Positions 7,396 through 13,932 of a stretch of 21,400 nt of DNA are shown piece after piece; the first letter of the stretch is position 1, and each line of letters starts with the position of its first letter. The DNA lies in the IMG/VR virus record IMGVR_UViG_3300042477_000209, positions 1-21,400 of that record; one strand, written 5' to 3'. The translations under genes and the position numbers were made by a program. This stretch comes from a virus. The notes below the pieces were generated by a model. That model had not been told where the DNA came from, did not search any database, and was given only the letters and a program-made list of their open reading frames with translations.

Positions 7396-7746
7396 CTATC
7401 TCAAGATTTCTTCTGCGTCTCGAACTGAGCGCGCGACCCCAGCGATGCCACCAGCGCCTCGGACAGTGCCCATCCAGGCCTGTTGCGCTGGAGTGAGATG
7501 GCCTGTGATGGTCTTCACCTCGATGCTGGTGAAGACGGCAACACGCTGCCCGACCATCTCGGGTGTGATTGTGATGGTGCGCCAGCCGATCAGGTCTGCG
7601 GAGCCGCGCGCCAGGCCGAACTGGACCGGCCTGCCAGTGCGTGGATCGGGCAGGGTGCCGGTGTTGTTGCGGAACAGGCGGAGATCGGATCGGGTGCCAA
7701 CTGCCAAGCGGATGCGCTGCTGAATATCGGTTTCAGCGTTTGCCAC
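7396..7746 (-). CDS. VRR-NUC domain nuclease
   Basis: This 116-residue protein is a stand-alone VRR-NUC domain, a PD-(D/E)XK-fold nuclease common in phages and related to the FAN1 nuclease domain. The signatures are an N-terminal acidic ETDIQQRIR helix, LFRNNTG near residue 24, GLARGSADLIGW with the catalytic Asp, and FTSIEVKTITGHLTPAQQAW carrying the E-x-K pair. Phage members are thought to act on branched or junction DNA; that is family knowledge. The start is GTG 7746, overlapping the end of the SF2 helicase gene by 14 bases, so the two are likely translated together. Length is normal for the single-domain form. Confidence 0.88.
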   Translation of the reverse strand: MANAETDIQQRIRLAVGTRSDLRLFRNNTGTLPDPRTGRPVQFGLARGSADLIGWRTITITPEMVGQRVAVFTSIEVKTITGHLTPAQQAWMGTVRGAGGIAGVARSVRDAEEILR

Positions 7747-9262
7747 GCGCGTGGAAGATCCGGTACGCCCAGCCGGGACTGTAGCCGCGCTCCTTGGCGA
7801 GAGCTAGGAGCTGGGGGAGGGTGCGGGCACGGCCGCGGCGGCTGCGCAGAGAACCGGATGGCCAAGGGCATAGCAGTGGCGCCATTTCAAGGTGGTACTC
7901 GCCGGAGCTGTCAATCAGGCCGATAACGTTTGGCTCTGTTGGAATGCTTTCCACGGCTTCAACCATGTACGGCCCAACACGCCTTCCCGCTGGTGGCTCA
8001 GAGGCGTAGCCGACCTTCATCCCAACCTTGAACTGGTGGGTTTTGCGTTTCAGTTCTTGCAGCTGGCCTTCAACTTGTTGCAGCTCACGCCGGGTTGGCG
8101 CACACGCTGCACCGCAGCAGGGGCACACTGGCGCGGGCTTGAAGGCTGCGTAGCACTCTGGGCATGTGCGCACTGATGGCGCTGCTGTGCCGGTGGTGCG
8201 CTTGATGCCATCGTCGAGCGTCCAGTCGCGATGATCATCCGGGAAGCCATGGCGGGTGACATTGCCAACGTGATCGAGGATCAGAGCGGCCTGCTTGCCA
8301 GGCGCTGGGCGTAGCACGCGACCGACCTGCTGTAGGTAGAGGCCGAGGGACTTGGTAGGGCGCAGAAGGATGGCAACGCTGGCAGCGGGCACGTCAAAGC
8401 CTTCGGAGACCACATCGACGGTCACCAATATCTGCACCAAGCCGGCGCCAAAATCTGCAACGACTTGATCGCGGTTGATGGTTGTGCCGAGCAGCAGTGA
8501 TGCGGTGATGCCTGCCGCCAGAAACGCAGCGCAAACGGATTCGGCGTGGGCAATATTGCAGCAGAACGCGATCGCCTGCTGGCCTGCAGCGAGCCGTTGG
8601 TAGTGCGCAATGGCATCACCTGTGACAGTTGGGCGATCCATGGCTGCCGCGGCCTGATCGTTGGCATAGTCGCCGGCTCGGCTGCGGATGCCGGATAGAT
8701 CGGCCACCAGTGGTGGCGCGTAGATGCGGGAATGACTGAGGTAGCCAGTGTCTATCAGCTCAGCAACTGATGGACCGAGGACTAAGTGATCGAACGCACT
8801 GCGGAGGCCGCGGCCATCGAGGCGGCATGGCGTGGCGGTGACGCCGAGGCGATAGGCAGATGGCCAATGCTGCAGGATGCGCTCCCACTGGCCTGCGGTG
8901 GCGTGATGCGCTTCGTCGATGATGATGAGATCCGGCTGCCAGTCGATGCGGGACAGGCGCCGCGCAATGGTCTGGACTGAGGCCACCTGCACGGGCGCCT
9001 CAGATGGCTCGATGCCTGCAGCGATCAGGCCATGTTCAAGGCCTGCCCATCGAAGCTTGTCGCTGGCCTGGCGGAGTAGCTCACGGCGATGCACCAGGAT
9101 CAGCACACGGCGGCCTCGAGCGGCTGAGGCCTGCGCGATAGCAGTGAAGATGATGGTCTTCCCGCCGCCGGTCGGTAGGCATAGCAGCGGTGCCCGGTAG
9201 CCGAAGCGGTAGGCATTGCGGAGATCGTCGATGGCGCGCTGCTGGTAGCTGCGGAGCTGCAT
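7733..9262 (-). CDS. DEAD/DEAH-box superfamily 2 helicase with zinc ribbon
   Basis: The 509-residue protein begins MQLRSYQQRAIDDL, a Q-motif-like start typical of phage SF2 helicases. It has Walker A PTGGGKT (30-36), DEAH (116-119), TAT (142-144) and motif VI QQVGRVLR (311-318), preceded by VDVVSEGFDVP. After the helicase core is a four-Cys zinc ribbon (C367, C370, C380, C383). A basic linker, a small beta-rich segment and a C-terminal RGYSPGWAYRIFHAR tail follow, the last being common in phage helicases of this type. It probably remodels replication or recombination DNA. It is the first gene of a minus-strand operon with VRR-NUC and the PrimPol/VapE protein, and is divergent from the RecE-like gene. 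No clear ribosome-binding site precedes the ATG. Confidence 0.93.
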   Translation of the reverse strand: MQLRSYQQRAIDDLRNAYRFGYRAPLLCLPTGGGKTIIFTAIAQASAARGRRVLILVHRRELLRQASDKLRWAGLEHGLIAAGIEPSEAPVQVASVQTIARRLSRIDWQPDLIIIDEAHHATAGQWERILQHWPSAYRLGVTATPCRLDGRGLRSAFDHLVLGPSVAELIDTGYLSHSRIYAPPLVADLSGIRSRAGDYANDQAAAAMDRPTVTGDAIAHYQRLAAGQQAIAFCCNIAHAESVCAAFLAAGITASLLLGTTINRDQVVADFGAGLVQILVTVDVVSEGFDVPAASVAILLRPTKSLGLYLQQVGRVLRPAPGKQAALILDHVGNVTRHGFPDDHRDWTLDDGIKRTTGTAAPSVRTCPECYAAFKPAPVCPCCGAACAPTRRELQQVEGQLQELKRKTHQFKVGMKVGYASEPPAGRRVGPYMVEAVESIPTEPNVIGLIDSSGEYHLEMAPLLCPWPSGSLRSRRGRARTLPQLLALAKERGYSPGWAYRIFHARGKR

Positions 9263-9315
9263 GGGGTTGCACTTGACCGCATCAGGCTATAGGATTGCGC
9301 AAGTCGCTACACCCT
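9263..9315. promoter_or_regulatory. Divergent promoter region between helicase and exonuclease operons
   Basis: Only 53 bases separate the two divergent start codons, so both promoters must be here or inside the flanking genes. On the plus strand TTGCAC (9267-9272) lies 17 bases before TAGGAT (9290-9295), a weak sigma-70-like pair. CTATAG (9287-9292) is a palindrome and could serve as part of a -10 in either direction. Consensus agreement is poor, so the exact boxes are uncertain. Confidence 0.35.
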
Positions 9316-10149
9316 ATGGAGAACGCCGACTATCACGCGCACCCTGCGATCTCAAAATCGCATCTGGATCTCATCGCGCGTAGCCCGCTGCACTATTGGG
9401 CGCGCTACATCGACCCGAAGCGCGTCATTCCCGAGCCGACGCCAGCGATGCGCATCGGCAGCGCAGTCCACACCCATGTGCTCGAACTGCACAAATGGGA
9501 TGCCGACTACATCGTCGCCCCCGATGGCCTTGACCGCCGCACCAAGGCCGGCAAGGAGGCATGGGCAGCGTTCGAGGCTGAGGCAAACGGCCGCACCGTG
9601 CTGAGCCGGGAGGATGCCGATCTGGTGATGCACATGGGCAGAGCAGTGCTCGGCCATCCGGCTGCTGCATTGCTGCTCGGTATAGCCGGGGAGGCCGAGA
9701 CCACGCACATGTGGACGGAGCCGACCACTGGCCTTCAGTGCAAGTGCAGGCCGGACTGGATCACTGAGGATGGCGGCATCGTGGTGGATCTCAAGACCAC
9801 CGAGGATGCCAGTCCGCGGGAGTTCCGCCGCAGCATCGCGAAGTGGCGGTATTACGTCCAAGCCGGCTGGTACATGGCGGGCATCGAGGCCGCCTATGGG
9901 AAGCGCCCCTCTGGGTTCATCTTTATCGCAGTGGAGAAGAAGCCACCGTTCGCGGTTGGTGTCTATGCCGCTGATGAGCAGATGATCGAGCGCGGCTACG
10001 AAACCGCCATGCGCGATCTGCAGACACTGGCCGAGTGCAAATCTAATGGCCGTTGGCCGGCCTACAGCGATCGGATTGAACCGATCAGGCTGCCGGCATG
10101 GATGACCGGCGAGGCCGCCACACAGACCACCGAGATCGAGATGTATTGA
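9316..10149 (+). CDS. RecE-like PD-(D/E)XK exonuclease
   Basis: A 277-residue protein starting MENADYHAH at ATG 9316. A TTG seven codons upstream is possible but has no better support. It opens with the SKSHLDLIARSPLHYWARY helix and RIGSAVHTHVLE, both typical of phage RecE/exodeoxyribonuclease VIII-like nucleases. The catalytic core is CRPDWI followed by IVVDLKTT (Asp and D-x-K). YYVQAGWYMAG supplies the Q-x3-Y motif that marks RecB-type nucleases. Such enzymes resect double-stranded ends to make 3' single strands for an annealing protein. The next gene, overlapping by one base (TGATG), is a RecT-like protein, which matches the RecE/RecT pairing. It leads the plus-strand early operon. Confidence 0.88.
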   Translation: MENADYHAHPAISKSHLDLIARSPLHYWARYIDPKRVIPEPTPAMRIGSAVHTHVLELHKWDADYIVAPDGLDRRTKAGKEAWAAFEAEANGRTVLSREDADLVMHMGRAVLGHPAAALLLGIAGEAETTHMWTEPTTGLQCKCRPDWITEDGGIVVDLKTTEDASPREFRRSIAKWRYYVQAGWYMAGIEAAYGKRPSGFIFIAVEKKPPFAVGVYAADEQMIERGYETAMRDLQTLAECKSNGRWPAYSDRIEPIRLPAWMTGEAATQTTEIEMY

Positions 10150-10802
10150 TGGAATCCACAGCACTCACCACCACCAGCTCCGGCTCGGTGTTCAGCGGCA
10201 TCCAAGCCTTCGAGGACGCCCAGCGTATTGCCAAAGCCTTAGCCAGCAGCACGCTGATCCCGCCACAGTTTCAAGGCCAGCAAGGGTTCGCCAACTGCTT
10301 GGTCGCGCTTGAGATCGCCAACCGCATGGGCATCTCGCCCTTCTTGGCGATGCAGCACCTGCATGTGATCCATGGCCGCCCATCGTGGAGCAGCAGTTTC
10401 ATCATTGCGATGGTGAACGGCTGCGGTCGATTCAGTCCGCTGCGGTTCGAGCTGAGCGGCAGCGGCGACAGCCTGGCCTGCTACGCGGTCGCCAAGGACC
10501 TCGCCAGCGGGCAGGAGCTGAAGGGACCGACCATCACGATGGCGATGGCGAAGAAGGAAGGCTGGGCGACCAAGGCGGGCAGCAAGTGGCAGACGATGCC
10601 CGAGCTGATGATCCGCTATCGCGCCGCAGCGTTCTGGGGTCGTCTGTATGCCAGTGATCTCCTGCTCGGGATGCAGAGCCAGGAGGAGGTGGTCGACATC
10701 CAGCCGGTGACCGTGAGCGATAAGGTCGCTGATCTCAACGCCGCCATCCCCGAGCCGGCACCTGCACCTGCACCCGAACCTGAGAGCGATGAACTCTTCT
10801 GA
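10149..10802 (+). CDS. RecT-like single-strand annealing protein
   Basis: A 217-residue protein starting at ATG 10149 in a TGATG overlap with the exonuclease. It shows the layout of phage RecT-family proteins: FEDAQRIAKALASSTLIP, then GFANCLVALEIANRMGISPFLAMQHL, HGRPSW, a beta-rich core, TMAMAKKEGWATKAGSKW, and PELMIRYRAAAFWGRLYASDLLLG. The function would be to coat resected single strands and pair homologous sequences. The C-terminus is a Pro-Ala-Glu linker ending ESDELF, resembling the acidic, Phe-ended tip of bacterial SSB. The family match is by eye, but the exonuclease next door supports it strongly. Confidence 0.8.
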   Translation: MESTALTTTSSGSVFSGIQAFEDAQRIAKALASSTLIPPQFQGQQGFANCLVALEIANRMGISPFLAMQHLHVIHGRPSWSSSFIIAMVNGCGRFSPLRFELSGSGDSLACYAVAKDLASGQELKGPTITMAMAKKEGWATKAGSKWQTMPELMIRYRAAAFWGRLYASDLLLGMQSQEEVVDIQPVTVSDKVADLNAAIPEPAPAPAPEPESDELF

Positions 10803-10980
10803 CTACCTGACTGCCACCCAGCTTGCACAGCGATGGGGGTTGCACCCTGACACGCTGATGCGCTGGCGCAAGGCTAATAAAGGTCCGGCGTATTTCCGCA
10901 CGCCAGGCTTCGTGCTCTACCCATTGGCCGGGGTGGAGCAATACGAACAGGCCAACACCATTACCAACGAGCAACCATGA
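10789..10980 (+). CDS. Small excisionase/MerR-like helix-turn-helix protein
   Basis: A 63-residue protein beginning MNSSDYLTATQLAQRWGLHPDTLMRWRKANKGPAYF has the classic HTH_17/excisionase layout: 'lt..elA..wgv...Tl.rWr..gkGPay', then a wing-like strand and LAGVEQYE. It overlaps the RecT-like gene by 14 bases and the next gene by four (ATGA). Proteins of this type act as excisionases, small repressors or DNA-binding helpers. No integrase is in the window, so the excisionase reading is only one option. Its position inside a recombination operon would also fit a regulator of that operon. Confidence 0.75.
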   Translation: MNSSDYLTATQLAQRWGLHPDTLMRWRKANKGPAYFRTPGFVLYPLAGVEQYEQANTITNEQP

Positions 10981-11291
10981 GCTTCAAACTCAGCCTCAAC
11001 ATCTTCAAAAGCACCAAGCCCAACAGCAAACTGGACTTCTCCGGGATGTTGAGCATCAAGCCAGCAGAGCTGGATGCGCTTTGCCGCTTTGTGATGAGCC
11101 AGACACCCGACCAGTACGGCACCGTACAGATGCCAATCAGCGGCCTTAAGAAAGTCAGCGAAAAGGTCGGTCCCTACATCGGTGCCTGGGCACAGCCTCC
11201 CATGGACTGGGTGGATCCCGGTGATGCTGCGCAGAAGCTGGCCGCGGCCACTGATGGCGTGGTGGTCGACGTGAGCGACGATATGTTCTAA
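10977..11291 (+). CDS. Hypothetical protein; possible single-strand DNA-binding partner of the recombinase
   Basis: The 104-residue product starts at ATG 10977 in an ATGA overlap with the HTH gene. It opens with a basic beta-strand-like MSFKLSLNIFKS and contains KLDFSGMLSIKPAELDALCRF and a GLKKVSEKVGPYIGAW segment. It ends VVDVSDDMF. No enzyme motif is visible. The acidic Phe-ended tail and the place right after RecE/RecT-like genes suggest a single-strand DNA-binding or replisome-contact role, but I do not recognise an OB-fold signature. Its stop shares bases with the stop of the convergent minus-strand gene at 11288. Confidence 0.6.
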   Translation: MSFKLSLNIFKSTKPNSKLDFSGMLSIKPAELDALCRFVMSQTPDQYGTVQMPISGLKKVSEKVGPYIGAWAQPPMDWVDPGDAAQKLAAATDGVVVDVSDDMF

Positions 11292-11473
11292 CGCCCCATC
11301 AGTTCACATTCGAGCCGCGCGATCTCGTTGACGGCCTGCTGGAGCAGTTGTTGCTGGTAGCAAGCCTGTTTATAGAGAGCGACGGCCATGGTGCCCGCGT
11401 CTTTGCTGTTGAGCAGAGCGCGGGCATGTTTTTCGATCTCGAACTGCTGCTCTGCCGAAAGGGTGACGGCCAT
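11288..11473 (-). CDS. Small helical hypothetical protein on the opposite strand
   Basis: Read from ATG 11473 this gives a 61-residue, mostly helical protein (LSAEQQFEIEKHARALLNSKD, then YKQACYQQQLLQQAVNEIARLE). The spacing of hydrophobics suggests a coiled coil or helical hairpin. An in-frame ATG at 11491 is an alternative start six codons longer. GGTGAG lies just before the 11473 start. The longer open frame to 11734 is low-complexity and is rejected. It is the only minus-strand gene inside the plus-strand early operon, and meets the upstream gene tail to tail with a four-base overlap (CTAA read on both strands). Coding status is supported by composition and the tight overlap. The function is unknown; a small regulator is one guess. 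Confidence 0.55.
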   Translation of the reverse strand: MAVTLSAEQQFEIEKHARALLNSKDAGTMAVALYKQACYQQQLLQQAVNEIARLECELMGR

Positions 11474-11532
11474 CCACTCACCGAACTGCATTGTGCTAGA
11501 CCAGTGGGGTACACCAACACGATAGCTGCACT

Positions 11533-11772
11533 GTGAACTGTCCCAAATGCGGTAGTGCTCGGATCTTGGCCATCGCGACCAATGGGCATGAGGTTGACCG
11601 GGTGACCAGGAAACGCAAGTGCGATAGCTGCAAACATGTGTGGTACACGGTTGAGTTGCCTGTTCATGGAGCTGTGGTTGGATGGGAGCGGTTTGGAGCC
11701 AAGGGACAAAGCAAGCCAGTGGTAAGGGTGCCATTAGAGGTTGCGGTAAGAGTCGCTAACCGCGGTGTGTGA
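11533..11772 (+). CDS. Small zinc-ribbon protein with NrdR-like N-terminus
   Basis: This 79-residue frame starts at GTG 11533 (MNCPKCGS). Cys pairs at residues 3/6 and 30/33, with RVTRKRKCDSCKHVWYTVE between and after, make a four-Cys zinc ribbon very like the N-terminus of NrdR, the ribonucleotide reductase repressor. The ATP-cone domain that follows in true NrdR is absent: the rest is a short basic tail. It is therefore better called a zinc-ribbon DNA- or RNA-binding protein than NrdR. It is divergent from the minus-strand gene at 11288-11473, with about 60 bases between. Confidence 0.65.
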   Translation: MNCPKCGSARILAIATNGHEVDRVTRKRKCDSCKHVWYTVELPVHGAVVGWERFGAKGQSKPVVRVPLEVAVRVANRGV

Positions 11773-11845
11773 AGAACTGTCACACGCTTGCGGCATGTGC
11801 CCTGTAGGTGGTGCATCATTGACGCACGGTTATCCCGTCACCACC

Positions 11846-11980
11846 ATGATCACCCGCATCAACAACGCCATCTGCCTCCTTGTCGTCACTGCTGTCTTCG
11901 CCATGATCGGCATCGAGGCAGGCAATCAAGCAGGCGCTACGCACTCCGGCACTCAGTCCTACGTCGAGGTGCGCAAGTGA
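11846..11980 (+). CDS. Small single-pass membrane or exported protein
   Basis: The 44-residue protein starts at ATG 11846: MITRINNAICLLVVTAVFAMIG is a basic N-terminus followed by a hydrophobic helix at about residues 8-23, then a short polar tail (AGNQAGATHSGTQSYVEVRK). It could be a signal-anchored membrane peptide. A GTG start at 11765 would add 27 residues of unlikely composition, including Cys-rich stretches, and is disfavoured. Its stop overlaps the next GTG start by four bases. Function unknown. Confidence 0.55.
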   Translation: MITRINNAICLLVVTAVFAMIGIEAGNQAGATHSGTQSYVEVRK

Positions 11981-12159
11981 CTGATAATCATGACGACCCG
12001 GTGATTGATTGGGATTACGTTGAGCATCGATTTAGAGCGTATCTAACAATGAACGGCCAGCGTTCCTATCTCGGAAGTTTCCAATCTCTTGAGGATGCTT
12101 TTACGGCAAGAACTCAAGCAGCATGGAACTATGTCTATCAATTTACAAACAACCCATGA
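11977..12159 (+). CDS. Stand-alone AP2-like DNA-binding domain protein
   Basis: A 60-residue protein starting at GTG 11977 in a GTGA overlap with the previous gene. After an acidic start (TDNHDDPVIDWDYVEH) it reads FRAYLTMNGQRSYLGSFQS followed by LEDAFTARTQAAW. This matches the AP2 pattern of three strands and a helix, 'wra.i..nGk..yLGsF.s.EeA..A...A'. AP2 domains in phages usually sit at the end of HNH homing endonucleases; here the domain is alone, with no nuclease in frame. It probably binds DNA. The next gene overlaps by four bases (ATGA). Recognition is by eye. Confidence 0.6.
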   Translation: MTDNHDDPVIDWDYVEHRFRAYLTMNGQRSYLGSFQSLEDAFTARTQAAWNYVYQFTNNP

Positions 12160-12329
12160 CCCCCCGCCGCTTTTACTTCACGATCAAGTCCGCCAACGTC
12201 GTCGAGTGCGTACTGGCGCACAGCCTGACGGAGGCCAAGCTGATCGCCGCCGATACATGGCTCCCTTGGTGGAATCAAATCGAATGGCTCAATCCTGAAT
12301 CTGTCACCGATCCGAATGTCTACCTCTAA
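12156..12329 (+). CDS. Small hypothetical protein, Trp-rich
   Basis: A 57-residue frame from ATG 12156 (ATGA overlap): MTPRRFYFTIKSANVVECVLAH is a beta hairpin-like start, followed by a helix (LTEAKLIAADTW) and a Trp-rich LPWWNQIEWLNP. It has the look of tiny early-phage proteins that bind a single host target, but no family is recognised. It overlaps the next gene by 14 bases. Confidence 0.6.
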   Translation: MTPRRFYFTIKSANVVECVLAHSLTEAKLIAADTWLPWWNQIEWLNPESVTDPNVYL

Positions 12330-12555
12330 CTCTCCGATCGCCTTCCAATGGCGCACCGACCCCGAAGATGAGGGCGTCTACGGCGAGGGCATCAGCAGGC
12401 CACGCAATGGTGCCCGCACTAAGGAGTATCGCCTCCTAATTTATCCCAGCGGCGCTCGGCCGATGCTCTGGATCACTCGCGCCGAGAACGTCGGTGCTGC
12501 GATCCGCTACGCCCAGAACCGCTGGCCATCCGCTGAAATCGAAGTTGCATCATGA
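12316..12555 (+). CDS. Small hypothetical protein, probable alpha/beta fold
   Basis: A 79-residue product from ATG 12316. Strand-like segments (KEYRLLIYPS and RPMLWITRAE) precede a helix (AAIRYAQNRWPSA), and it ends EIEVAS. This layout resembles a small ferredoxin-like or double-psi unit, but I cannot name a family. It overlaps the preceding gene by 14 bases and the following one by four (ATGA), so it belongs to the coupled early chain. Confidence 0.6.
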   Translation: MSTSNSPIAFQWRTDPEDEGVYGEGISRPRNGARTKEYRLLIYPSGARPMLWITRAENVGAAIRYAQNRWPSAEIEVAS

Positions 12556-12812
12556 CCCCAGATCAATCCATCGTTCCCTTCCATCGTTCGTTCATCCTTG
12601 CGAAAGTCATCCACTTGGACAAGGTGAATGATCTCAGCCGATCTGAGCTGGACATGCTCAACATCGAAACGCTGGCCGCACTCCAAGAAGCCAGGCACAA
12701 CTACGACCTGATCGAGGACAAACAATCAGAGGAGGCCAGCGGCGAATATCGCCGCATGAAGATGGCCGGCTATTTCCAAGCTGCTATTCAGATCGCCCTG
12801 CAGAGCCGATGA
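12552..12812 (+). CDS. Small helical hypothetical protein
   Basis: An 86-residue protein from ATG 12552. It is largely helical and charged (LSRSELDMLNIETLAALQEARHNYDLIEDK, then EYRRMKMAGYFQAAIQIAL), with no Cys and no motif I recognise. ATGA overlaps at both ends place it firmly in the coupled chain. The helices could form a hairpin or dimer. Confidence 0.62.
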   Translation: MTPDQSIVPFHRSFILAKVIHLDKVNDLSRSELDMLNIETLAALQEARHNYDLIEDKQSEEASGEYRRMKMAGYFQAAIQIALQSR

Positions 12813-13009
12813 ACGAAGCTGCCCGTGCTCGCCTCTATAGCCTGCTCGAAGGCAGCAACACCTTCAAAGCTGGCCAGGCATCAGAACGTGATCGCCTCCG
12901 CCTGCTGATCGACATTCGCATCGATCAGTTGCACAACACTTGCGGCATCAAGAACCGCGAACAGCTCTGTGCTGAACTGCTCCACCTTCGCAAGTACCTC
13001 GACGAATGA
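12809..13009 (+). CDS. Small helical hypothetical protein
   Basis: A 66-residue protein from ATG 12809 with alternating charged helices (ARARLYSLLEGS, SERDRLRLLIDIRIDQL, NREQLCAELLHLRKYLDE). It may form a coiled coil. ATGA overlaps on both sides. No family recognised and no catalytic residues stand out. Confidence 0.6.
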   Translation: MNEAARARLYSLLEGSNTFKAGQASERDRLRLLIDIRIDQLHNTCGIKNREQLCAELLHLRKYLDE

Positions 13010-13296
13010 CCACCACGCAACTCGACCAGCAGCGCGCCGACATGATGGAGGCGCTGTATCAACGCAGCGGCCGTCAGGAGTTGCCGTATGGCCATCCACT
13101 GCGTGGCACCCTCACCGGCCTGTGGGAGGAGTTTGCGCTCGACATCGCCGCGAACTTTCGCGACACGGACTACGCCACACTGCTCGACCGAGTGGTGAAG
13201 GCGATGGATGAGACCGAATCGGTGATGACGCAGAAGCAGGCGCAGCAGGCCATTGAGGTGTGCCGCCAGGTACTGATGGGTGAGAAGTGGCGGTGA
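13006..13296 (+). CDS. Small hypothetical protein
   Basis: A 96-residue protein from ATG 13006. It is helical, with QQRADMMEALYQRSGR, then a Gly-Pro turn (LPYGHPLRGTLTGLWEEF) and two further helices ending CRQVLMGEKWR. I do not recognise a family. It overlaps the previous gene by four bases (ATGA) and the next by ten. The composition and uninterrupted coupling support it as a real gene. Confidence 0.62.
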   Translation: MTTTQLDQQRADMMEALYQRSGRQELPYGHPLRGTLTGLWEEFALDIAANFRDTDYATLLDRVVKAMDETESVMTQKQAQQAIEVCRQVLMGEKWR

Positions 13297-13505
13297 AGGC
13301 GCCGACCAGCACCAGCTTCAAGCCAGGCCATGTGCCCGGTAACGCTGTATTGACGCCGCAGAACGCCATCGACATCCGCAAGCTGTACGCCAGCGGCTGG
13401 ACAATCAAACAACTGGCGGTCATCTACGGCATCACCAGCACCCACGTCTACGACATCATCACCCGCAAGAAATGGAAGAACGCAGAACAGCAAGCGACCT
13501 CGTGA
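13287..13505 (+). CDS. Small helix-turn-helix protein, homing-endonuclease tail type
   Basis: A 72-residue protein from GTG 13287. After a basic, Pro/Ser-rich start (KAPTSTSFKPGHVPGN) it reads LTPQNAIDIRKLYASGWTIKQLAVIYGITSTHVYDIITRKKW. That is a resolvase/recombinase-like helix-turn-helix of the kind often found at the C-terminus of HNH homing enzymes ('ir.ly..G.s...lA..ygvs...v..I...k.W'). No nuclease is attached. It is probably a DNA-binding regulator. It overlaps the previous gene by ten bases and the DUF3310-like gene by 34 in another frame. Confidence 0.68.
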   Translation: MAVKAPTSTSFKPGHVPGNAVLTPQNAIDIRKLYASGWTIKQLAVIYGITSTHVYDIITRKKWKNAEQQATS

Positions 13506-13732
13506 ACCACCCCCCGCACTATCAGGCGGGCACTATCGAGGCCATCGACTTCATCGAGTCGGTGATCGCCGATGCGCCGCATATGGTCCCGGCATACCTG
13601 CAGGGGCAGGCGCTCAAGTACATGATCCGCATGTGGCTCAAGGGCAGCGCGCTCGAGGATGCACGCAAAGCGGAGTGGTATCTGAATCGACTCATTGCCA
13701 AGATGGAGTCATGCTCGAACATCTCCGCCTGA
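13472..13732 (+). CDS. DUF3310-family protein
   Basis: The 86-residue frame from ATG 13472 contains VNHPPHYQAGTIEAIDFIE at 11-29, followed by GQALKYMIRMWLKGSALEDARKAEWYLNRLI. These are the two halves of the DUF3310 signature ('vnHP.HY..g.iEvIdfie ... KYi.R...Kg...eDl.KA.wYL'), a family widespread in phages and sometimes labelled nucleotide kinase-like without firm proof. The biochemical role is not established. It lies in the coupled early chain, overlapping the genes before and after in different frames. Confidence 0.82.
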   Translation: MEERRTASDLVNHPPHYQAGTIEAIDFIESVIADAPHMVPAYLQGQALKYMIRMWLKGSALEDARKAEWYLNRLIAKMESCSNISA

Positions 13733-13932
13733 ACTGGCTTGAGCGGCAAGCGCTGCGGATCCTATGCCGCAGCGAGCGCATCGGCCTGCTGGTGGTAAAG
13801 CGACACGGCTCTCGGATGGTCTTCATCGTGCGGGATCAGAGCGATCCGATCGATATCACGCAGGCCGATGAACCGCTATCGATGCAGCTCGAGCGGTTGT
13901 ATCACCAGCCGAGCTATGGAGAGGATGAATGA
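13711..13932 (+). CDS. Small hypothetical protein
   Basis: A 73-residue protein from ATG 13711, where GGAG lies close upstream. A helical start (LEHLRLNWLERQALRILCRS) is followed by strands (IGLLVVKRHGSRMVFIVRDQ) and an acidic tail. No family recognised. It overlaps the DUF3310-like gene by 22 bases and the next gene by four (ATGA). Confidence 0.6.
   Translation: MLEHLRLNWLERQALRILCRSERIGLLVVKRHGSRMVFIVRDQSDPIDITQADEPLSMQLERLYHQPSYGEDE

Noticed and set aside
8621-8630. TGTGACAGTT inside the helicase gene as a further regulatory copy
   Set aside because: It is coding sequence and such short matches are expected by chance.
9352-10164. 270-codon minus-strand frame opposite the RecE-like exonuclease
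   Set aside because: The plus strand carries the nuclease motifs; the antisense frame has no recognisable domain.
11533-11772. Calling the zinc-ribbon protein NrdR
   Set aside because: Only the ribbon matches; the ATP-cone domain is missing.
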